64,000 nucleotides of DNA from Pseudobutyrivibrio sp. (GCA_017557435.1 JAFYYR010000006.1:38118-102117), one strand, 5' to 3'. Counted from the first letter of the stretch, positions 8,479 through 18,686 are shown. Made by a program: numbers and translations. The notes: generated from the letters alone by a model not told the origin.

Positions 8479-8530
8479 TTCCCGTCGTATTATAGGACTT
8501 ATTATTGTTTCACATATTTGGGAGGCTAAA

Positions 8531-9547
8531 ATGGGCACAATAAGAGAAATGATTGAGCAGATGGAGAGGGAGACTCTTAGTTGTTATGCAACGCTCAATG
8601 AAAATTCAAAAGGGCGCGCAAAAGACGAGCCACAATGTGATATCAGACCTCTTTTTCAGAGGGATAGAGATAGAATCTTACATAGCAAGGCGTTTCGTAG
8701 ATTAAAAAATAAAACGCAAGTATTTCTTACTCCTCAGGGTGATCACTATAGAACGAGATTATCTCACACATTAGAAGTTTCACAGAATGCTAGGACTATT
8801 GCCAAGGCCCTCAGACTTAATGAGGATTTGGTTGAGGCAATTGCCCTTGGTCATGACTTGGGACACACTCCTTTTGGTCATGCAGGTGAGGCACAGCTTA
8901 ATGCTATGTGCTCTACGGGATTTATCCACTCAGAGCAGAGTGTGCGTATAGTTGAGAAATTGGAAAAGGGCGGTCAGGGTCTTAACCTTACATGGGAGGT
9001 TATTGATGGTATCAGAAATCATCAGACCAGTGGACATCCAGCCACACCAGAGGGACAGATTGTTAGACTTTCTGACAAGATAGCCTATGTTAACAGTGAT
9101 ATAGATGATGCCATCAGAGCGCAGATTCTTACAGAGGAGGATATTCCTCTTGAGATTAGAAAGACTCTAGGAATGTCTTCTGCTGTTAGACTTGATACAC
9201 TTATTCACGATGTAATCATCAGCAGCCAGGATAGCCCTGTTATTAAGATGTCACCTGAAATTGAGGAGGCTATGGCAGAGCTTCGCCGCTTCATGTTTGC
9301 CAATGTCTATAAGGATTCAGTGGCAAAAGTAGAAGAGGTCAAGGCTAAGCGTATGATTCGCGAATTATACGAGTACTACACAGTTCATTTTGATGAGCTT
9401 CCAGACCGCTATCGCGCCATGGAGGACGAGGGCGAGAGTGAGGAGCGCATCATTTGCGATTATATTTCTGGTATGACAGACCAGTATTGCATTACTAAAT
9501 TTAACGAATACTTTATGCCAAAGGCATGGGTAGTAGATGGATTTTAA
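8531..9547 (+). CDS. dgt: Deoxyguanosinetriphosphate triphosphohydrolase-like HD protein
   Basis: This 338-residue dNTPase-family enzyme hydrolyses dNTPs to deoxynucleosides and triphosphate. The HD-domain metal ligands are visible as HTLEVSQ, then GHDLGHTPFGH, then a later D in the KIAYVNSDIDDA helix. ATG 8531 is set by GGGAGG six bases upstream. A longer in-frame extension from 8450 runs through the repeat element and is unlikely. It heads a dgt-dnaG-rpoD series with short gaps (19 and 13 bp), a common clostridial order. Confidence 0.93.
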   Translation: MGTIREMIEQMERETLSCYATLNENSKGRAKDEPQCDIRPLFQRDRDRILHSKAFRRLKNKTQVFLTPQGDHYRTRLSHTLEVSQNARTIAKALRLNEDLVEAIALGHDLGHTPFGHAGEAQLNAMCSTGFIHSEQSVRIVEKLEKGGQGLNLTWEVIDGIRNHQTSGHPATPEGQIVRLSDKIAYVNSDIDDAIRAQILTEEDIPLEIRKTLGMSSAVRLDTLIHDVIISSQDSPVIKMSPEIEEAMAELRRFMFANVYKDSVAKVEEVKAKRMIRELYEYYTVHFDELPDRYRAMEDEGESEERIICDYISGMTDQYCITKFNEYFMPKAWVVDGF

Positions 9548-9566
9548 TAAATATACGGGAGAATAA

Positions 9567-11336
9567 ATGCCTTATTATTCAGAGGACGTTGTTGAGGAGG
9601 TCCGTTCCAGGACTGACATTGTAGACGTCATTTCAAAGTATGTTAACTTACAAAAAAAGGGCAGCCAGTATTTTGGACTATGTCCCTTTCATAATGAGAA
9701 GACGGGTTCTTTTTCCGTAAGCCCACAGAAGCAGATGTATTACTGCTTTGGTTGCGGCGCTGGGGGCAATGTTTTCAGCTTTCTTATGAACTATGAGAAC
9801 ATGACCTTTAAGGAGGCAGTTGAGGAGCTTGCTGGTCAATGCGGAGTTACCTTGCCTCAGAGAGAGATGACCTATCAGGAGAGGCAGCATGCTGATAAGC
9901 GCAGTCGTCTCTTTGAGATTAACAAAGAGGCAGCAGCTTATTACTACAAGTTACTTCGTTCCCCAGCAGGTGAGCAGGCTATGGCCTATTTCACCAAGCG
10001 TGGATTGTCTCAGGAGACTCTTCACAAATTTGGACTTGGATGCACCAGCAAGTATTCTGATTCCCTTTATAAATATTTGAGGGAAAAGGGATACGATGAC
10101 AACATCCTTAAGGATTGCGGTCTTATCACTATCGATGAGAAGCGTGGTGGTCATGACAAGTTCTGGAATAGAGCTATGTTTCCTATATTTGATGCCAATG
10201 GCAAGGTAGTTGCCTTTGGTGGTCGAGTAATGGGAGATGGCGAGCCTAAATACCTTAACTCTCCAGAGACTGAGATTTTCAACAAATCCCGCACATTGTT
10301 TGGACTATATTTTGCTAGGAAGACTCGCAGAGAGCAGTTCATTTTGTGCGAGGGATATATGGATGTTATATCCTTACATCAGGCTGGATTTGACAATGCA
10401 GTAGCATCACTTGGTACAGCCCTTACAGAGGGGCATGCTGGTATGCTTAAGCGCTATGTTAAGGACGTATACCTTAGCTATGACTCGGATGGAGCTGGTC
10501 AAAAGGCGGCTCTTAGAGCTATTCCGATTCTGAAGCGAGCGGGGATTTCCTGCCGCATTATAAATATGACTCCTTACAAGGACCCTGATGAGTTTATCAA
10601 GGCACTGGGAGCCGAGGAATATGAGAAGCGTATTTTAAATGCAGAGAATAGTTTTATGTATCAGATACGCATGCTTCAGAACAATTACGATATGACTGAC
10701 CCTGAGAAGAAATCAGACTTCCAGAAAAAGGCAGCAGAGATGATAGTGCTAGAGTTTCCTACTCAGCTTGAGAGGGAAAATTACACCGAGGCTGTGGCTG
10801 CTAAGTTCAATATTCCAAAGGATGCTCTGGCTAAATACATTATTGAGCTAGGTGCCTCAGGAATTACTGCTAAGTCAGAGAATCAGGGATTTGAAAGTCG
10901 CACCAAGGTCCAAAAGGCCAAGGACGACGGAATGAAGTTCTCCCAGCGACTGCTTATTACATGGCTGGTTGAAGACCCATCCATTTTCCCAAAGGTTCAG
11001 CCTTTTGTGGGACCTGATGATTTTGAGGATGGTGTATATAAAAAAGTTGCCGAAGAGGTTTTCAAAAACTGCGAGGACAACAAATCCGTAGACACTGCCA
11101 GAGTGGTTGATATGTTTATGGATGAGGAGGAGCGCAAGACTGTTGCTGCACTTTTTAACACCACTGTTGGAGAACTGACAGACAATGCTGATTTGAGCAA
11201 GGCTCTTAAGGAGACTTTGCTTAGAATAAAGAAAAATTCGCTCGCGCTGTTAAAGGCAAATAATGCCGATTTTGCTAGATTTAAACAGACTAATGACAGC
11301 TTAAAGAAACTTGAGCGTACCAATATTTCACTTTAA
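9567..11336 (+). CDS. dnaG: DNA primase
   Basis: The protein has 589 residues and synthesises RNA primers at the replication fork. The CHC2 zinc ribbon uses C39, H42, C60 and C63 ([15 protein letters not shown]...YYCFGCG). The catalytic core follows, with the TOPRIM glutamate in CEGYMDVI (about residue 262) and the acidic [11 protein letters not shown] motif. The C-terminal third is the DnaB-interacting region. GGGAGA precedes the ATG. It lies in the dgt-dnaG-rpoD cluster. Confidence 0.96.
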   Translation: MPYYSEDVVEEVRSRTDIVDVISKYVNLQKKGSQYFGLCPFHNEKTGSFSVSPQKQMYYCFGCGAGGNVFSFLMNYENMTFKEAVEELAGQCGVTLPQREMTYQERQHADKRSRLFEINKEAAAYYYKLLRSPAGEQAMAYFTKRGLSQETLHKFGLGCTSKYSDSLYKYLREKGYDDNILKDCGLITIDEKRGGHDKFWNRAMFPIFDANGKVVAFGGRVMGDGEPKYLNSPETEIFNKSRTLFGLYFARKTRREQFILCEGYMDVISLHQAGFDNAVASLGTALTEGHAGMLKRYVKDVYLSYDSDGAGQKAALRAIPILKRAGISCRIINMTPYKDPDEFIKALGAEEYEKRILNAENSFMYQIRMLQNNYDMTDPEKKSDFQKKAAEMIVLEFPTQLERENYTEAVAAKFNIPKDALAKYIIELGASGITAKSENQGFESRTKVQKAKDDGMKFSQRLLITWLVEDPSIFPKVQPFVGPDDFEDGVYKKVAEEVFKNCEDNKSVDTARVVDMFMDEEERKTVAALFNTTVGELTDNADLSKALKETLLRIKKNSLALLKANNADFARFKQTNDSLKKLERTNISL

Positions 11337-11349
11337 GAAAGGAATAACA

Positions 11350-12747
11350 ATGGCAAAGAAGAAAGTTGATGAGTTAATCGAAAACGGAGATTTAAAGGCT
11401 GCTGCTGATGAGTTTTTAGCTCAGGCAGAGGCAGATGAGGTTGATGAAGTAGATGAGGACACAGATGACAAAGATGTAGATTTTGGCGATATCGAGGAGA
11501 TTTCGGCAGAAGACTTAGAGTTTAATGAGCATGACTTCGACAACATCGATGAGAAGGAAGATGACGATGATGTTGATGAATTCTTAGCTTCAGTTGGAGC
11601 AAAGACTTCAATGCTTATGGATGACGATGATGATGACGATGATGACGGGGATTCATTTGGTAGTGATGAGCTTGATTCAAAGGTAGCAGAGCTTATTAAG
11701 ATTGCTAAGGCTCAGAAGAGCATCATCGAGGATTATGAGATTTCAGAGTTCTTAAAGGATTACAAAATCGATGCAAAGCAGATGGAGCGCATCCTTTCAT
11801 ACTTAGACAAGAAGGGTATCGATGTTAACTTCTCATCAGGCCCATCTGATGCACTTTTACTTGCAAGCGACGATGAGGATCTTGAAGATATCGATATGTC
11901 AGTGCCTGACTCAGTCAGCATTGAGGATCCAGTTCGTATGTACCTTAAGGAAATCGGTAAGGTACCACTTCTTTCAGCTGAGGAAGAGGTTGAGCTTGCT
12001 CAGAGAATGGAAGATGGAGATCAGGAGGCTAAGAACAAGCTTGCTGAAGCTAACCTTCGTCTTGTTGTTTCAATTGCTAAGCGTTACGTAGGACGTGGTA
12101 TGCTTTTCCTTGATCTTATTCAGGAAGGTAACCTTGGTCTTATGAAGGCAGTTGAGAAGTTCGATTACCACAAGGGTTACAAGTTCTCTACATATGCTAC
12201 ATGGTGGATTCGTCAGGCTATCACACGTGCTATCGCTGACCAGGCCCGTACAATTCGTATTCCTGTACATATGGTTGAGACTATCAATAAGCTCATCAGA
12301 GTTTCTAGACAGTTACTTCAGGAGTACGGCCGTGAGCCATCTCCAGAAGAGATTGCATCAGCTATGGGTATCACAGTTGACCGTGTACACGAGATTCTCA
12401 AGATTTCTCAGGAGCCAGTTTCACTTGAGACTCCTATCGGTGAGGAGGAAGATAGCCACCTTGGAGATTTCCTTCCAGATGAGAATGTTCCTGTACCAGC
12501 TGAGGCAGCTACATTTACACTCCTTAAGGAGCAGCTCCATGAGGTGCTTGATACACTTACAGAGCGTGAGCAGAGAGTACTTATCCTTAGATTTGGTCTT
12601 GAGGATGGCAAGGCTCGCACACTTGAGGAAGTAGGTAAGGAATTCAACGTTACTCGTGAGCGTATTCGTCAGATTGAGGCTAAGGCACTTAGAAAGCTTC
12701 GTCACCCTAGCCGCAGTAGAAAATTAAAGGATTATTTAGACCAGTAA
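11350..12747 (+). CDS. rpoD: Primary sigma factor (sigma-70/SigA)
   Basis: The housekeeping sigma factor has 465 residues. The N-terminal region is very acidic, with a run of nine aspartates near residues 91-99. Region 1.2 begins [14 protein letters not shown]. Regions 2.3-2.4 read [16 protein letters not shown]. Region 4.2 contains [26 protein letters not shown] 11350 is set by GAAAGGA; an extension from 11311 would overlap dnaG. It matches the -35/-10 promoters seen throughout the window. Confidence 0.97.
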   Translation: MAKKKVDELIENGDLKAAADEFLAQAEADEVDEVDEDTDDKDVDFGDIEEISAEDLEFNEHDFDNIDEKEDDDDVDEFLASVGAKTSMLMDDDDDDDDDGDSFGSDELDSKVAELIKIAKAQKSIIEDYEISEFLKDYKIDAKQMERILSYLDKKGIDVNFSSGPSDALLLASDDEDLEDIDMSVPDSVSIEDPVRMYLKEIGKVPLLSAEEEVELAQRMEDGDQEAKNKLAEANLRLVVSIAKRYVGRGMLFLDLIQEGNLGLMKAVEKFDYHKGYKFSTYATWWIRQAITRAIADQARTIRIPVHMVETINKLIRVSRQLLQEYGREPSPEEIASAMGITVDRVHEILKISQEPVSLETPIGEEEDSHLGDFLPDENVPVPAEAATFTLLKEQLHEVLDTLTEREQRVLILRFGLEDGKARTLEEVGKEFNVTRERIRQIEAKALRKLRHPSRSRKLKDYLDQ

Positions 12748-12749
12748 AG

Positions 12750-12834
12750 GCATAATATAATCCGAACATTAGTGAAGGATTATGTTATGCTCAAGAACTG
12801 CCCATTGCCGAAGGCAATCTTAAATGCAGTTCTT
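12750..12834 (+). repeat. Tandem double-hairpin intergenic element, copy 2
   Basis: GCATAATATAATCC (12750-12763) pairs with GGATTATGTTATGC (12777-12790). Next to it, AAGAACTGC (12793-12801) pairs with GCAGTTCTT (12826-12834) around the core ATTGCCGAAGGCAAT (12804-12818). It lies between rpoD and trmK and could also attenuate read-through. There is no T-run. Confidence 0.75.
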
Positions 12835-12868
12835 CCTTGAATATTATTACAACAGAGTAAATATTATA

Positions 12869-13582
12869 ATGCTAAAATTATCACCTAGATTACAAATTGT
12901 ATACGATATGGTTCCTTGTTGCGGTGTTGTTGCCGATGTGGGCTGCGACCATGGCTATTTAACCATTTCTCTTTTGGAAAATGGTGTAGCAGATTCTGCC
13001 ATAGCTATGGATATCAATGCAGGCCCACTTAAAAAGGCGGAGGAGAATATTAGAGCTGCCGGGCTTTCTTCTAAAGTGTCTCTTAGAATCTCTAATGGAT
13101 TACAAAAGCTTGAAGAAAATGAAGCAGATGTTATATGTATTTGTGGCATGGGTGGCACACTTATTGGTAAAATAATAGTAGCAGAGGAAAGGGTGGCCAA
13201 GTCAGCTTCCACCCTTATCATAGAACCTCAGTCAGATTACTTTTCCTTAAGAAAGGCTCTTATGGAAATGGGGTTTGTAATTACTGACGAGGATTTAACC
13301 TGCGAGGAAAATAAGATTTATCCTATAATAAAGTTATATTACGAGCCGGATGAGAGTAAGCGAGTTTTATTAAATGAAGCCCAGCTTGAGTACGGCCCTG
13401 TAATTATAAAAAAGGTACCTGAGCTTTTGATTAAGCTATTAGATAAAAATCAGCAGGAATATTCATCTATTTTACGGTCATTAGAATCTAAGGATGGCGA
13501 TAAAAGTGATGCTATTTTATCTAGAATGGAGCAGCTTAGACATGAGCTTGATTTGATTGCACAGGTGCGAAATACAATCTAG
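12869..13582 (+). CDS. trmK: tRNA (adenine(22)-N1)-methyltransferase
   Basis: The protein has 237 residues of the TrmK family, which methylates A22 in tRNA using S-adenosylmethionine. The SAM-binding motif VADVGCDHGYLTISLL lies at about residues 20-35, followed by an AMDINAGPLKKAEENI segment and ICGMGG. I chose ATG 12869; a start at 12824 lies inside the repeat element. The ribosome site is weak (AGAG). In many Firmicutes trmK sits directly downstream of rpoD, as here. Confidence 0.88.
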   Translation: MLKLSPRLQIVYDMVPCCGVVADVGCDHGYLTISLLENGVADSAIAMDINAGPLKKAEENIRAAGLSSKVSLRISNGLQKLEENEADVICICGMGGTLIGKIIVAEERVAKSASTLIIEPQSDYFSLRKALMEMGFVITDEDLTCEENKIYPIIKLYYEPDESKRVLLNEAQLEYGPVIIKKVPELLIKLLDKNQQEYSSILRSLESKDGDKSDAILSRMEQLRHELDLIAQVRNTI

Positions 13583-13595
13583 GAGGAGTGGGGCT

Positions 13596-15260
13596 ATGGC
13601 AAAAGTAATCATTAACGATCAGGAAGAGACTTACGAGGATGGCATTCGTTTAGTTGATATTGCAGCCATTCATCAGGATGAGTACAAAGACGATATTGTG
13701 CTTGCTAAGTACAAAGGAAGTCTTACAGAGCTACACAAGGTGATTAATGGAGTAGGGACTCTTGAGTTTCTTACTACTGCAGACAAGGATGGACGTAGAG
13801 CCTACAGGCGAAGTGTGGTTTTCTTGCTTCAGCGTGCTCTTATGGATGTTTACCCTTTGCCAGCAAATCCATACCTTAGAGTTGAGCATTCTCTCGGACA
13901 GGGAGATTTCTGCACAATCGAGGGTGTTGGAGATATAACAGAAGACAAATTACAGGAATTAAAAACTGTTATGCTTGATTTGGTTGAGCAGGATATTCCC
14001 CTTAAGAAATATTCCATCAAAACCACTCAGGCTAAGGAGATGTTCCACAGCTTCAACATGAAGGACAAGGAGCAGCTTCTGAAATATAGAACGAGTTCTA
14101 ATATCAATGTATATGATTTGGACGGTTGCATAGACTATTTCTATGGCTATATGGTGCCATCTACCAAGTATCTCAGATATTTTGACTTGCTTAAATTTGA
14201 AAATGGGTTTATGCTAATGTTCCCTAATGGGGACAAGCTAGTTGGTGACACTAAAAAGGTTGCAGAGTTTAATAACCCAATCAAGCTATTTAGTGTTCAG
14301 CAGGCATCTTCTGAGTTCGGTCGCACAATGGGTGTGGCAACAGTAGGTGCTTTAAATGAAGCTATCGCCACTGGTAGAATCAAGGACATTGTCCTTTCTC
14401 AAGAGGCGATAATGGAGCGCAATATCGGCGATTTGGCTCGCACAATTGCATCCAATCATGATGTGAAGTTTGTTATGATGGCAGGACCTTCGTCATCAGG
14501 AAAGACCACATTCTCACACAAGCTTTCGGCTCATTTAAGAGCATTAGGCTGTGTGCCTCATCCATTGCCACTGGATGATTTTTATCTTAATAGAGATCAG
14601 ATGCCAATCGATGAGTATGGAGAAAAGGATTTTGAGTCTATAGAGGGACTTGATATTCCATATTTCAACGAATGCATGGTTAAGCTTCTTAATGGTGAGA
14701 AAGTTTTACTTCCAAACTTCAACTTCAAAACTGGTAAGAGAGAGTACAATGACCATTACATGCAGCTTGGTCCTAATGATATTCTTGTTATCGAGGGTAT
14801 CCACGGACTCAATGACAGAATGAGTGCATCTCTTCCAGCAGAGAGCAAATACAAAATTTACTTGTCAGCTTTAACACAGCTTTCAATAGACGAGCACAAC
14901 CCACTTTCTACAGCAGATGGGCGTCTTATTAGAAGAATCGTAAGAGATTCTCGTACACGTGCCACATCAGCTGCAGAGACAATAGCAATGTGGGATTCAG
15001 TTAGACGTGGTGAGGAAAAATACATTTTCCCATTCCAGGAACATGCAGATTATTTATTTAATACAGCTTTAATTTATGAGATGGCTGTGCTAAAATTGTA
15101 CGTCGACCCACAGCTTTATGCTATTGAACCAGATCATCCGATGTATGCAGAGGCCAAGAGACTTATCAAGCTTTTGGATTACTTCTTACCTATGTCACCG
15201 GATGTGATTCCTAATAATTCTCTTGTTAGAGAGTTCATCGGAGGCAGCTGTATCCTATAG
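13596..15260 (+). CDS. TGS-domain nucleoside (uridine) kinase-like protein
   Basis: The protein has 554 residues. The N-terminal part resembles the TGS and second additional domains of threonyl-tRNA synthetase (a long stretch with VFLLQRALMDVYP and VEHSLGQGDF). The C-terminal half is a uridine kinase/phosphoribulokinase-type P-loop domain with GPSSSGKTTF near residue 300, PLDDFYLNRDQ and VIEGIHGLND. This composite architecture is known in Firmicutes, but the substrate is not settled. AGGAGG precedes ATG 13596, and the gene starts 13 bp after trmK. Confidence 0.85.
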   Translation: MAKVIINDQEETYEDGIRLVDIAAIHQDEYKDDIVLAKYKGSLTELHKVINGVGTLEFLTTADKDGRRAYRRSVVFLLQRALMDVYPLPANPYLRVEHSLGQGDFCTIEGVGDITEDKLQELKTVMLDLVEQDIPLKKYSIKTTQAKEMFHSFNMKDKEQLLKYRTSSNINVYDLDGCIDYFYGYMVPSTKYLRYFDLLKFENGFMLMFPNGDKLVGDTKKVAEFNNPIKLFSVQQASSEFGRTMGVATVGALNEAIATGRIKDIVLSQEAIMERNIGDLARTIASNHDVKFVMMAGPSSSGKTTFSHKLSAHLRALGCVPHPLPLDDFYLNRDQMPIDEYGEKDFESIEGLDIPYFNECMVKLLNGEKVLLPNFNFKTGKREYNDHYMQLGPNDILVIEGIHGLNDRMSASLPAESKYKIYLSALTQLSIDEHNPLSTADGRLIRRIVRDSRTRATSAAETIAMWDSVRRGEEKYIFPFQEHADYLFNTALIYEMAVLKLYVDPQLYAIEPDHPMYAEAKRLIKLLDYFLPMSPDVIPNNSLVREFIGGSCIL

Positions 15261-15285
15261 TGGCCTCACTTAAAAAGTTAATAAA

Positions 15286-15626
15286 GGTCCGATGAGTAGT
15301 CGCTGCTTTACTGTAATGGTAGAGGAGAGGAAAGTCCGGGCTTCACAGGGCAAGGATGCCAGCTAACGGCTGGTGGAGGTGACTCCAAGGATAGTGCAAC
15401 AGAGATATACCGCCTATAGCAATATAGGTAAGGGTGGAAAGGCGGTGTAAGAGACCACCGTGCCGCTGGTAACAGCGGTAGCCATGTAAACCCCATCCGA
15501 AGCAAGTTCTAAAAAGCGCGTACGTGGCCCGCCAGCGCTAGGTTGAACGCTTGAGACCACTGGCGACAGTGGCCCTAGATAGATGACTACTTTAAAAGAC
15601 ATAACCCGGCTCACAGTCGGGCCTTT
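15286..15626 (+). ncRNA. rnpB: RNase P RNA
   Basis: This is the catalytic RNA of RNase P, which matures tRNA 5' ends. The universal segment GAGGAAAGTCCGGGC is present, together with ACAGGGCAAGGATGCC, GAAGCAAG and the 3' block CCCGGCTCAC. P1 is GGTCCGA (15286-15292) with TCGGGCC (15617-15623). The next helix is AGTAGTC with GACTACT. The 3' P1 strand is followed by five T, so P1 and the T-run may serve as the terminator. Length is about 340 nt, normal for the class. Confidence 0.96.
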
Positions 15627-15627
15627 T

Positions 15628-15796
15628 TGTATCTATTCAGAGCTAAGTAAAAAATACACTAACCTAGTCTGCTTGCAAGCTAGTTTAGTGTATTTTTTAT
15701 TTAGCGAGATACACACATGAGCAAAAGTAAAGCGCGTTAGCGCAATTTTGCGAATGGGTGACTGAATAGATACAACAGTATGGGTGGCTGAATAGA
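15628..15796. repeat. MITE-like element with 13-bp inverted ends and internal hairpin
   Basis: TGTATCTATTCAG (15628-15640) and CTGAATAGATACA (15762-15774) are perfect inverted repeats 147 bp apart, end to end. Inside is a strong hairpin, AAAATACACTAA (15651-15662) with TTAGTGTATTTT (15685-15696), around GCTTGCAAGC. ATGGGTGRCTGAATAGA occurs twice with a 26-bp period (15754-15770 and 15780-15796). No target-site duplication is evident. Confidence 0.55.
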
Positions 15797-15919
15797 GGGG
15801 CTGGGAGGCGAGTATTTTCTGACTATATTGTGATTTTTACTAAAGGATGACGAAAAATTGGCGCGACAGTGGCAATTATTTACAAATGTGAAATTTTTGT
15901 GTCCTAAATCCTTGAATCG
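15797..15919. other. Gene-free stretch upstream of the CarD-like gene
   Basis: No gene or strong structure is seen between the MITE-like element and the promoter at 15920. Together with that element it forms a 370-bp gap between rnpB and the next gene. Confidence 0.5.
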
Positions 15920-15928
15920 TGCTATAAT
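15920..15928 (+). promoter_or_regulatory. Extended -10 promoter of the CarD-like gene
   Basis: TGCTATAAT is a perfect extended -10 (TG-N-TATAAT). The -35 region is poor (TGTCCT with 17-bp spacing). The 5' untranslated region would be about 65 nt. Confidence 0.55.
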
Positions 15929-16000
15929 TATTGTAGTTTATGCGGGAGAATGTAGTTGTGGAGGTACTTTGTTGTTGTGGTTTAAAAGGATGGTGTAATA

Positions 16001-16534
16001 ATGGAATATCACGTAGGCGATTATTTAGTTCATGAGGGTAGTGGAGTATGTCAGATCGAGGATATTGATGACATGGAGCTTATGGGCAAAGGTTCTCGCA
16101 AAACTTATTATTGTATGGCCCCTGTATTTAAGGCAGGAGCAAAGGTATTCACACCTACAGTTGGGTCTACTGTTAGACTTCGTCCAGTAGCAGAGGCTGA
16201 GACTTTTACTAGAATTCTTGAGAACATCGACGACATTCAGTGTCTGGAGGAGCCTAATGACAGAGCTCTTCAGGAGCGCTTCAAAGAGGTTATGGCGGAG
16301 TTTACACCAGAGGCTATGGCATCTGTAGTTAAGACAGTTCTTCTTAGAAAATGGCAGCGTATACAGTCAGGTAAGAAAGTTATGGCATTAGATGAGAAGA
16401 CTCTTAATGTTGCAGGAAGAAAGCTTTACGAGGAAATGGCTTTTTCTATGGGCAAGGATATTACTTATGCTCAGGATTTGTTTGAGAGTACTCTTAAGGC
16501 ACATGCAGCTGATTCAGTTTTGATAGGGGCATAA
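16001..16534 (+). CDS. CarD/CdnL-family RNA polymerase-binding regulator
   Basis: The protein has 177 residues. The N-terminal 60 residues (YHVGDYLVHEGSGVCQIEDI...) form the CarD/TRCF RNA polymerase-interacting Tudor-like domain, and the helical remainder is the usual DNA-binding part. Family members bind the beta subunit and stabilise open complexes at some promoters, often rRNA promoters. GGATGG precedes the ATG. The PAP2 gene follows after 3 bp. Confidence 0.85.
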   Translation: MEYHVGDYLVHEGSGVCQIEDIDDMELMGKGSRKTYYCMAPVFKAGAKVFTPTVGSTVRLRPVAEAETFTRILENIDDIQCLEEPNDRALQERFKEVMAEFTPEAMASVVKTVLLRKWQRIQSGKKVMALDEKTLNVAGRKLYEEMAFSMGKDITYAQDLFESTLKAHAADSVLIGA

Positions 16535-16537
16535 TTA

Positions 16538-17074
16538 ATGGTTTTTCCTTATACTAGAATTACTAATAACATAAAAAATAATAATGGTCTTGTTACAGCT
16601 TTAAAAGTGGTGGACAAGACCATTACTTATATTACGATTATATTTTATCTTTATTTCCTTTATTTCTGCTATAAGTGGATTCCTGGGGATGGTGGAGTAC
16701 TTCTCTATAGGAGCATTTTAGTGCCGGGAGTTTCTTTTGTAGCAGTTTCTATTTTTAGAAAGATTCTCAGTGCACCTAGACCTTACCAGGTTTTTGGGTT
16801 TACTCCAGTTTTAGACAAGGACACTGTGGGCAAGAGTTTTCCTAGCCGACATGTGTTTTCTATATTCATGATTTCTATGACATATCTGCAGTCATCAGTT
16901 CTTATGGCTGTTGTTATTTCTGTGCTTGGAATCTGCCTTGCTATCATCAGGGTAGTTGGCGGCGTTCATTTCATTAAGGACGTTGTGGCAGGTGCAAGTA
17001 TCGCAATTATTATTTCCATCATTTGTTATGGTATTTTTGGTGGCGTTTTTGGACTTCTTATGCTACCATTTTAA
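16538..17074 (+). CDS. PAP2-family membrane phosphatase
   Basis: This integral membrane protein has 178 residues and about five helices. All three signature blocks are present: RKILSAPRPY, SFPSRH and RVVGGVHFIKDV, including the catalytic histidine. Such enzymes dephosphorylate lipid phosphates such as undecaprenyl pyrophosphate or phosphatidate at the outer membrane face. It starts 3 bp after the CarD-like gene and is probably cotranscribed with it. Confidence 0.88.
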   Translation: MVFPYTRITNNIKNNNGLVTALKVVDKTITYITIIFYLYFLYFCYKWIPGDGGVLLYRSILVPGVSFVAVSIFRKILSAPRPYQVFGFTPVLDKDTVGKSFPSRHVFSIFMISMTYLQSSVLMAVVISVLGICLAIIRVVGGVHFIKDVVAGASIAIIISIICYGIFGGVFGLLMLPF

Positions 17075-17135
17075 TTAAATATAAGTAAATATTGGAGATA
17101 GTTCTTCTAAATAAGAGGGAACAGGAGAATTACTA

Positions 17136-17396
17136 ATGAAAAAGAACGTAAAAAGGGCGCTAGCTGTATTCTTCAGCGTTCTTGGTACAGTACTTGGCAT
17201 ATACATTGGTGGATACTGGTTATTTGTTCGTCCGGTATACTGGCTGGTTACCAGTTTTACTGGCGGTACTCTTACAGCGGGGATTCTACTTATCAATGTC
17301 ATCAAGATTTTTGTCGCATCCACAGTTGGAGGAGCAATATGGATTATTTGCGACATTATAGCAAGCTACTTTAGGGACTTGCCTACCGATGACTAG
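17136..17396 (+). CDS. Small membrane protein, unknown function
   Basis: The protein has 86 residues with a basic N-terminus and two or three hydrophobic segments (about 8-28, 38-58 and 60-75). It ends in a short acidic tail. ACAGGAGAA precedes the ATG. I do not recognise the family. It lies 61 bp after the PAP2 gene and 45 bp before pfp. Confidence 0.65.
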   Translation: MKKNVKRALAVFFSVLGTVLGIYIGGYWLFVRPVYWLVTSFTGGTLTAGILLINVIKIFVASTVGGAIWIICDIIASYFRDLPTDD

Positions 17397-17441
17397 ATAG
17401 AGAATTAATAAACAAAAGTATTTATTGGGAGGTAAGATGTA

Positions 17442-18686
17442 ATGACAGGGAACGTAATTGTGGGACAATCAGGCGGACCGACCGCCGCAATTAACTCTTC
17501 ATTAGCGGGAGTTATCAGAACAGCTAAAGACCGTGGTGCTAAAAAAGTATTCGGTATGCTCCATGGTATCAAAGGATTAATGGATGAACAGTACATTGAT
17601 CTTTCCGATTACATCAAAAATGATTTGGATGTTGAGCTTTTAAAGCGTACACCAGCGGCATATTTGGGGTCATGCCGTTTCAAGTTACCAGAGATTCACG
17701 AGGATATGAAGACTTACGAGAAGATTTTCGAAATCCTCAATAAGCTAGAGATCGAAGCGCTTATATATATTGGTGGAAATGATTCCATGGACACCATTAA
17801 AAAGCTTTCTGATTATGCTATTCTTACAGGTTCAGATATCAGATTCGTCGGCTGTCCTAAGACAATCGATAACGATCTGGCTCTTACTGATCACACACCG
17901 GGATATGGTAGTGCAGCTAAATACATCGGTACTTCTGTAAAGGAAATCATCAGAGATAGCTATTGCCTTGAGTACGGCAAGGGCCTTGTTACCATTGTGG
18001 AGATAATGGGACGTAATGCAGGCTGGCTTACTGGTGCTTCTATCCTTGCTAAGGGAGAGGACTGCGAGGGTCCTGATTTGATTTATTTACCAGAGGTTGC
18101 CTTTGATATTGAGAAGTTTAAGCAGAGAGTTGAAAAATTACTTAAGACTCAGTCTTCTGTAGTTATCTGTATTTCAGAGGGTATTCATACTAAGGACGGC
18201 AAATATGTCTGCGAGCTTGGCAATAATGTAGAGTTCGTCGATGCATTTAACCATAAGCAGCTTACAGGTACAGCAGCATATCTCTGCAATTATATTGGTG
18301 CAGAGCTTGGCTGCAAGACCAGAGCTATCGAGCTTTCTACATTACAGAGAGCTGGTTCACATCTTGCATCTCGTGTTGATATCCTAGAGGCATATCAGGT
18401 AGGTGGTGCAGCTGTTCTTGCTGCAGATGAGGGCGATACAGGCAAGATGGTTACACTTACACGTCATTCTGATGACCCATATCAGTGCGGTACAGAGGTT
18501 AAGGATGTACACAAGATAGCTAATGACGAGAAGCTAGTTCCTCGTAACTGGATTACTCATGATGGTACCTATGTTACAGAGGCTTTCATCACATACGTAA
18601 GACCATTGATTCAAGGTGATGTATCTCCAATCATGGTTGATGGTATACCAAGACATATATATAGACCAACTAAGAAATCTAATTAA
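17442..18686 (+). CDS. pfp: 6-phosphofructokinase, pyrophosphate-dependent type
   Basis: The protein has 414 residues and phosphorylates fructose 6-phosphate in glycolysis. Motifs are GQSGGPTAAINSS at the N-terminus, GGNDSMDT near 108-115, PKTIDNDL, and EIMGRNAGWL. Lysine in PKTIDND, where ATP enzymes have glycine (PGTIDND), together with the GGND form points to pyrophosphate as phosphoryl donor. PPi use is an inference from these residues and would make the step reversible. GGGAGG lies upstream of the ATG. Confidence 0.9.
   Translation: MTGNVIVGQSGGPTAAINSSLAGVIRTAKDRGAKKVFGMLHGIKGLMDEQYIDLSDYIKNDLDVELLKRTPAAYLGSCRFKLPEIHEDMKTYEKIFEILNKLEIEALIYIGGNDSMDTIKKLSDYAILTGSDIRFVGCPKTIDNDLALTDHTPGYGSAAKYIGTSVKEIIRDSYCLEYGKGLVTIVEIMGRNAGWLTGASILAKGEDCEGPDLIYLPEVAFDIEKFKQRVEKLLKTQSSVVICISEGIHTKDGKYVCELGNNVEFVDAFNHKQLTGTAAYLCNYIGAELGCKTRAIELSTLQRAGSHLASRVDILEAYQVGGAAVLAADEGDTGKMVTLTRHSDDPYQCGTEVKDVHKIANDEKLVPRNWITHDGTYVTEAFITYVRPLIQGDVSPIMVDGIPRHIYRPTKKSN

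Noticed and set aside
8335-8529. Short open frame in the gap before dgt
   Set aside because: It runs through a terminator palindrome and the repeat element; no ribosome site and no protein-like composition.
12824-12868. Upstream start for trmK at 12824
   Set aside because: The extension lies inside the double-hairpin repeat and adds residues not expected for TrmK; ATG 12869 is preferred.
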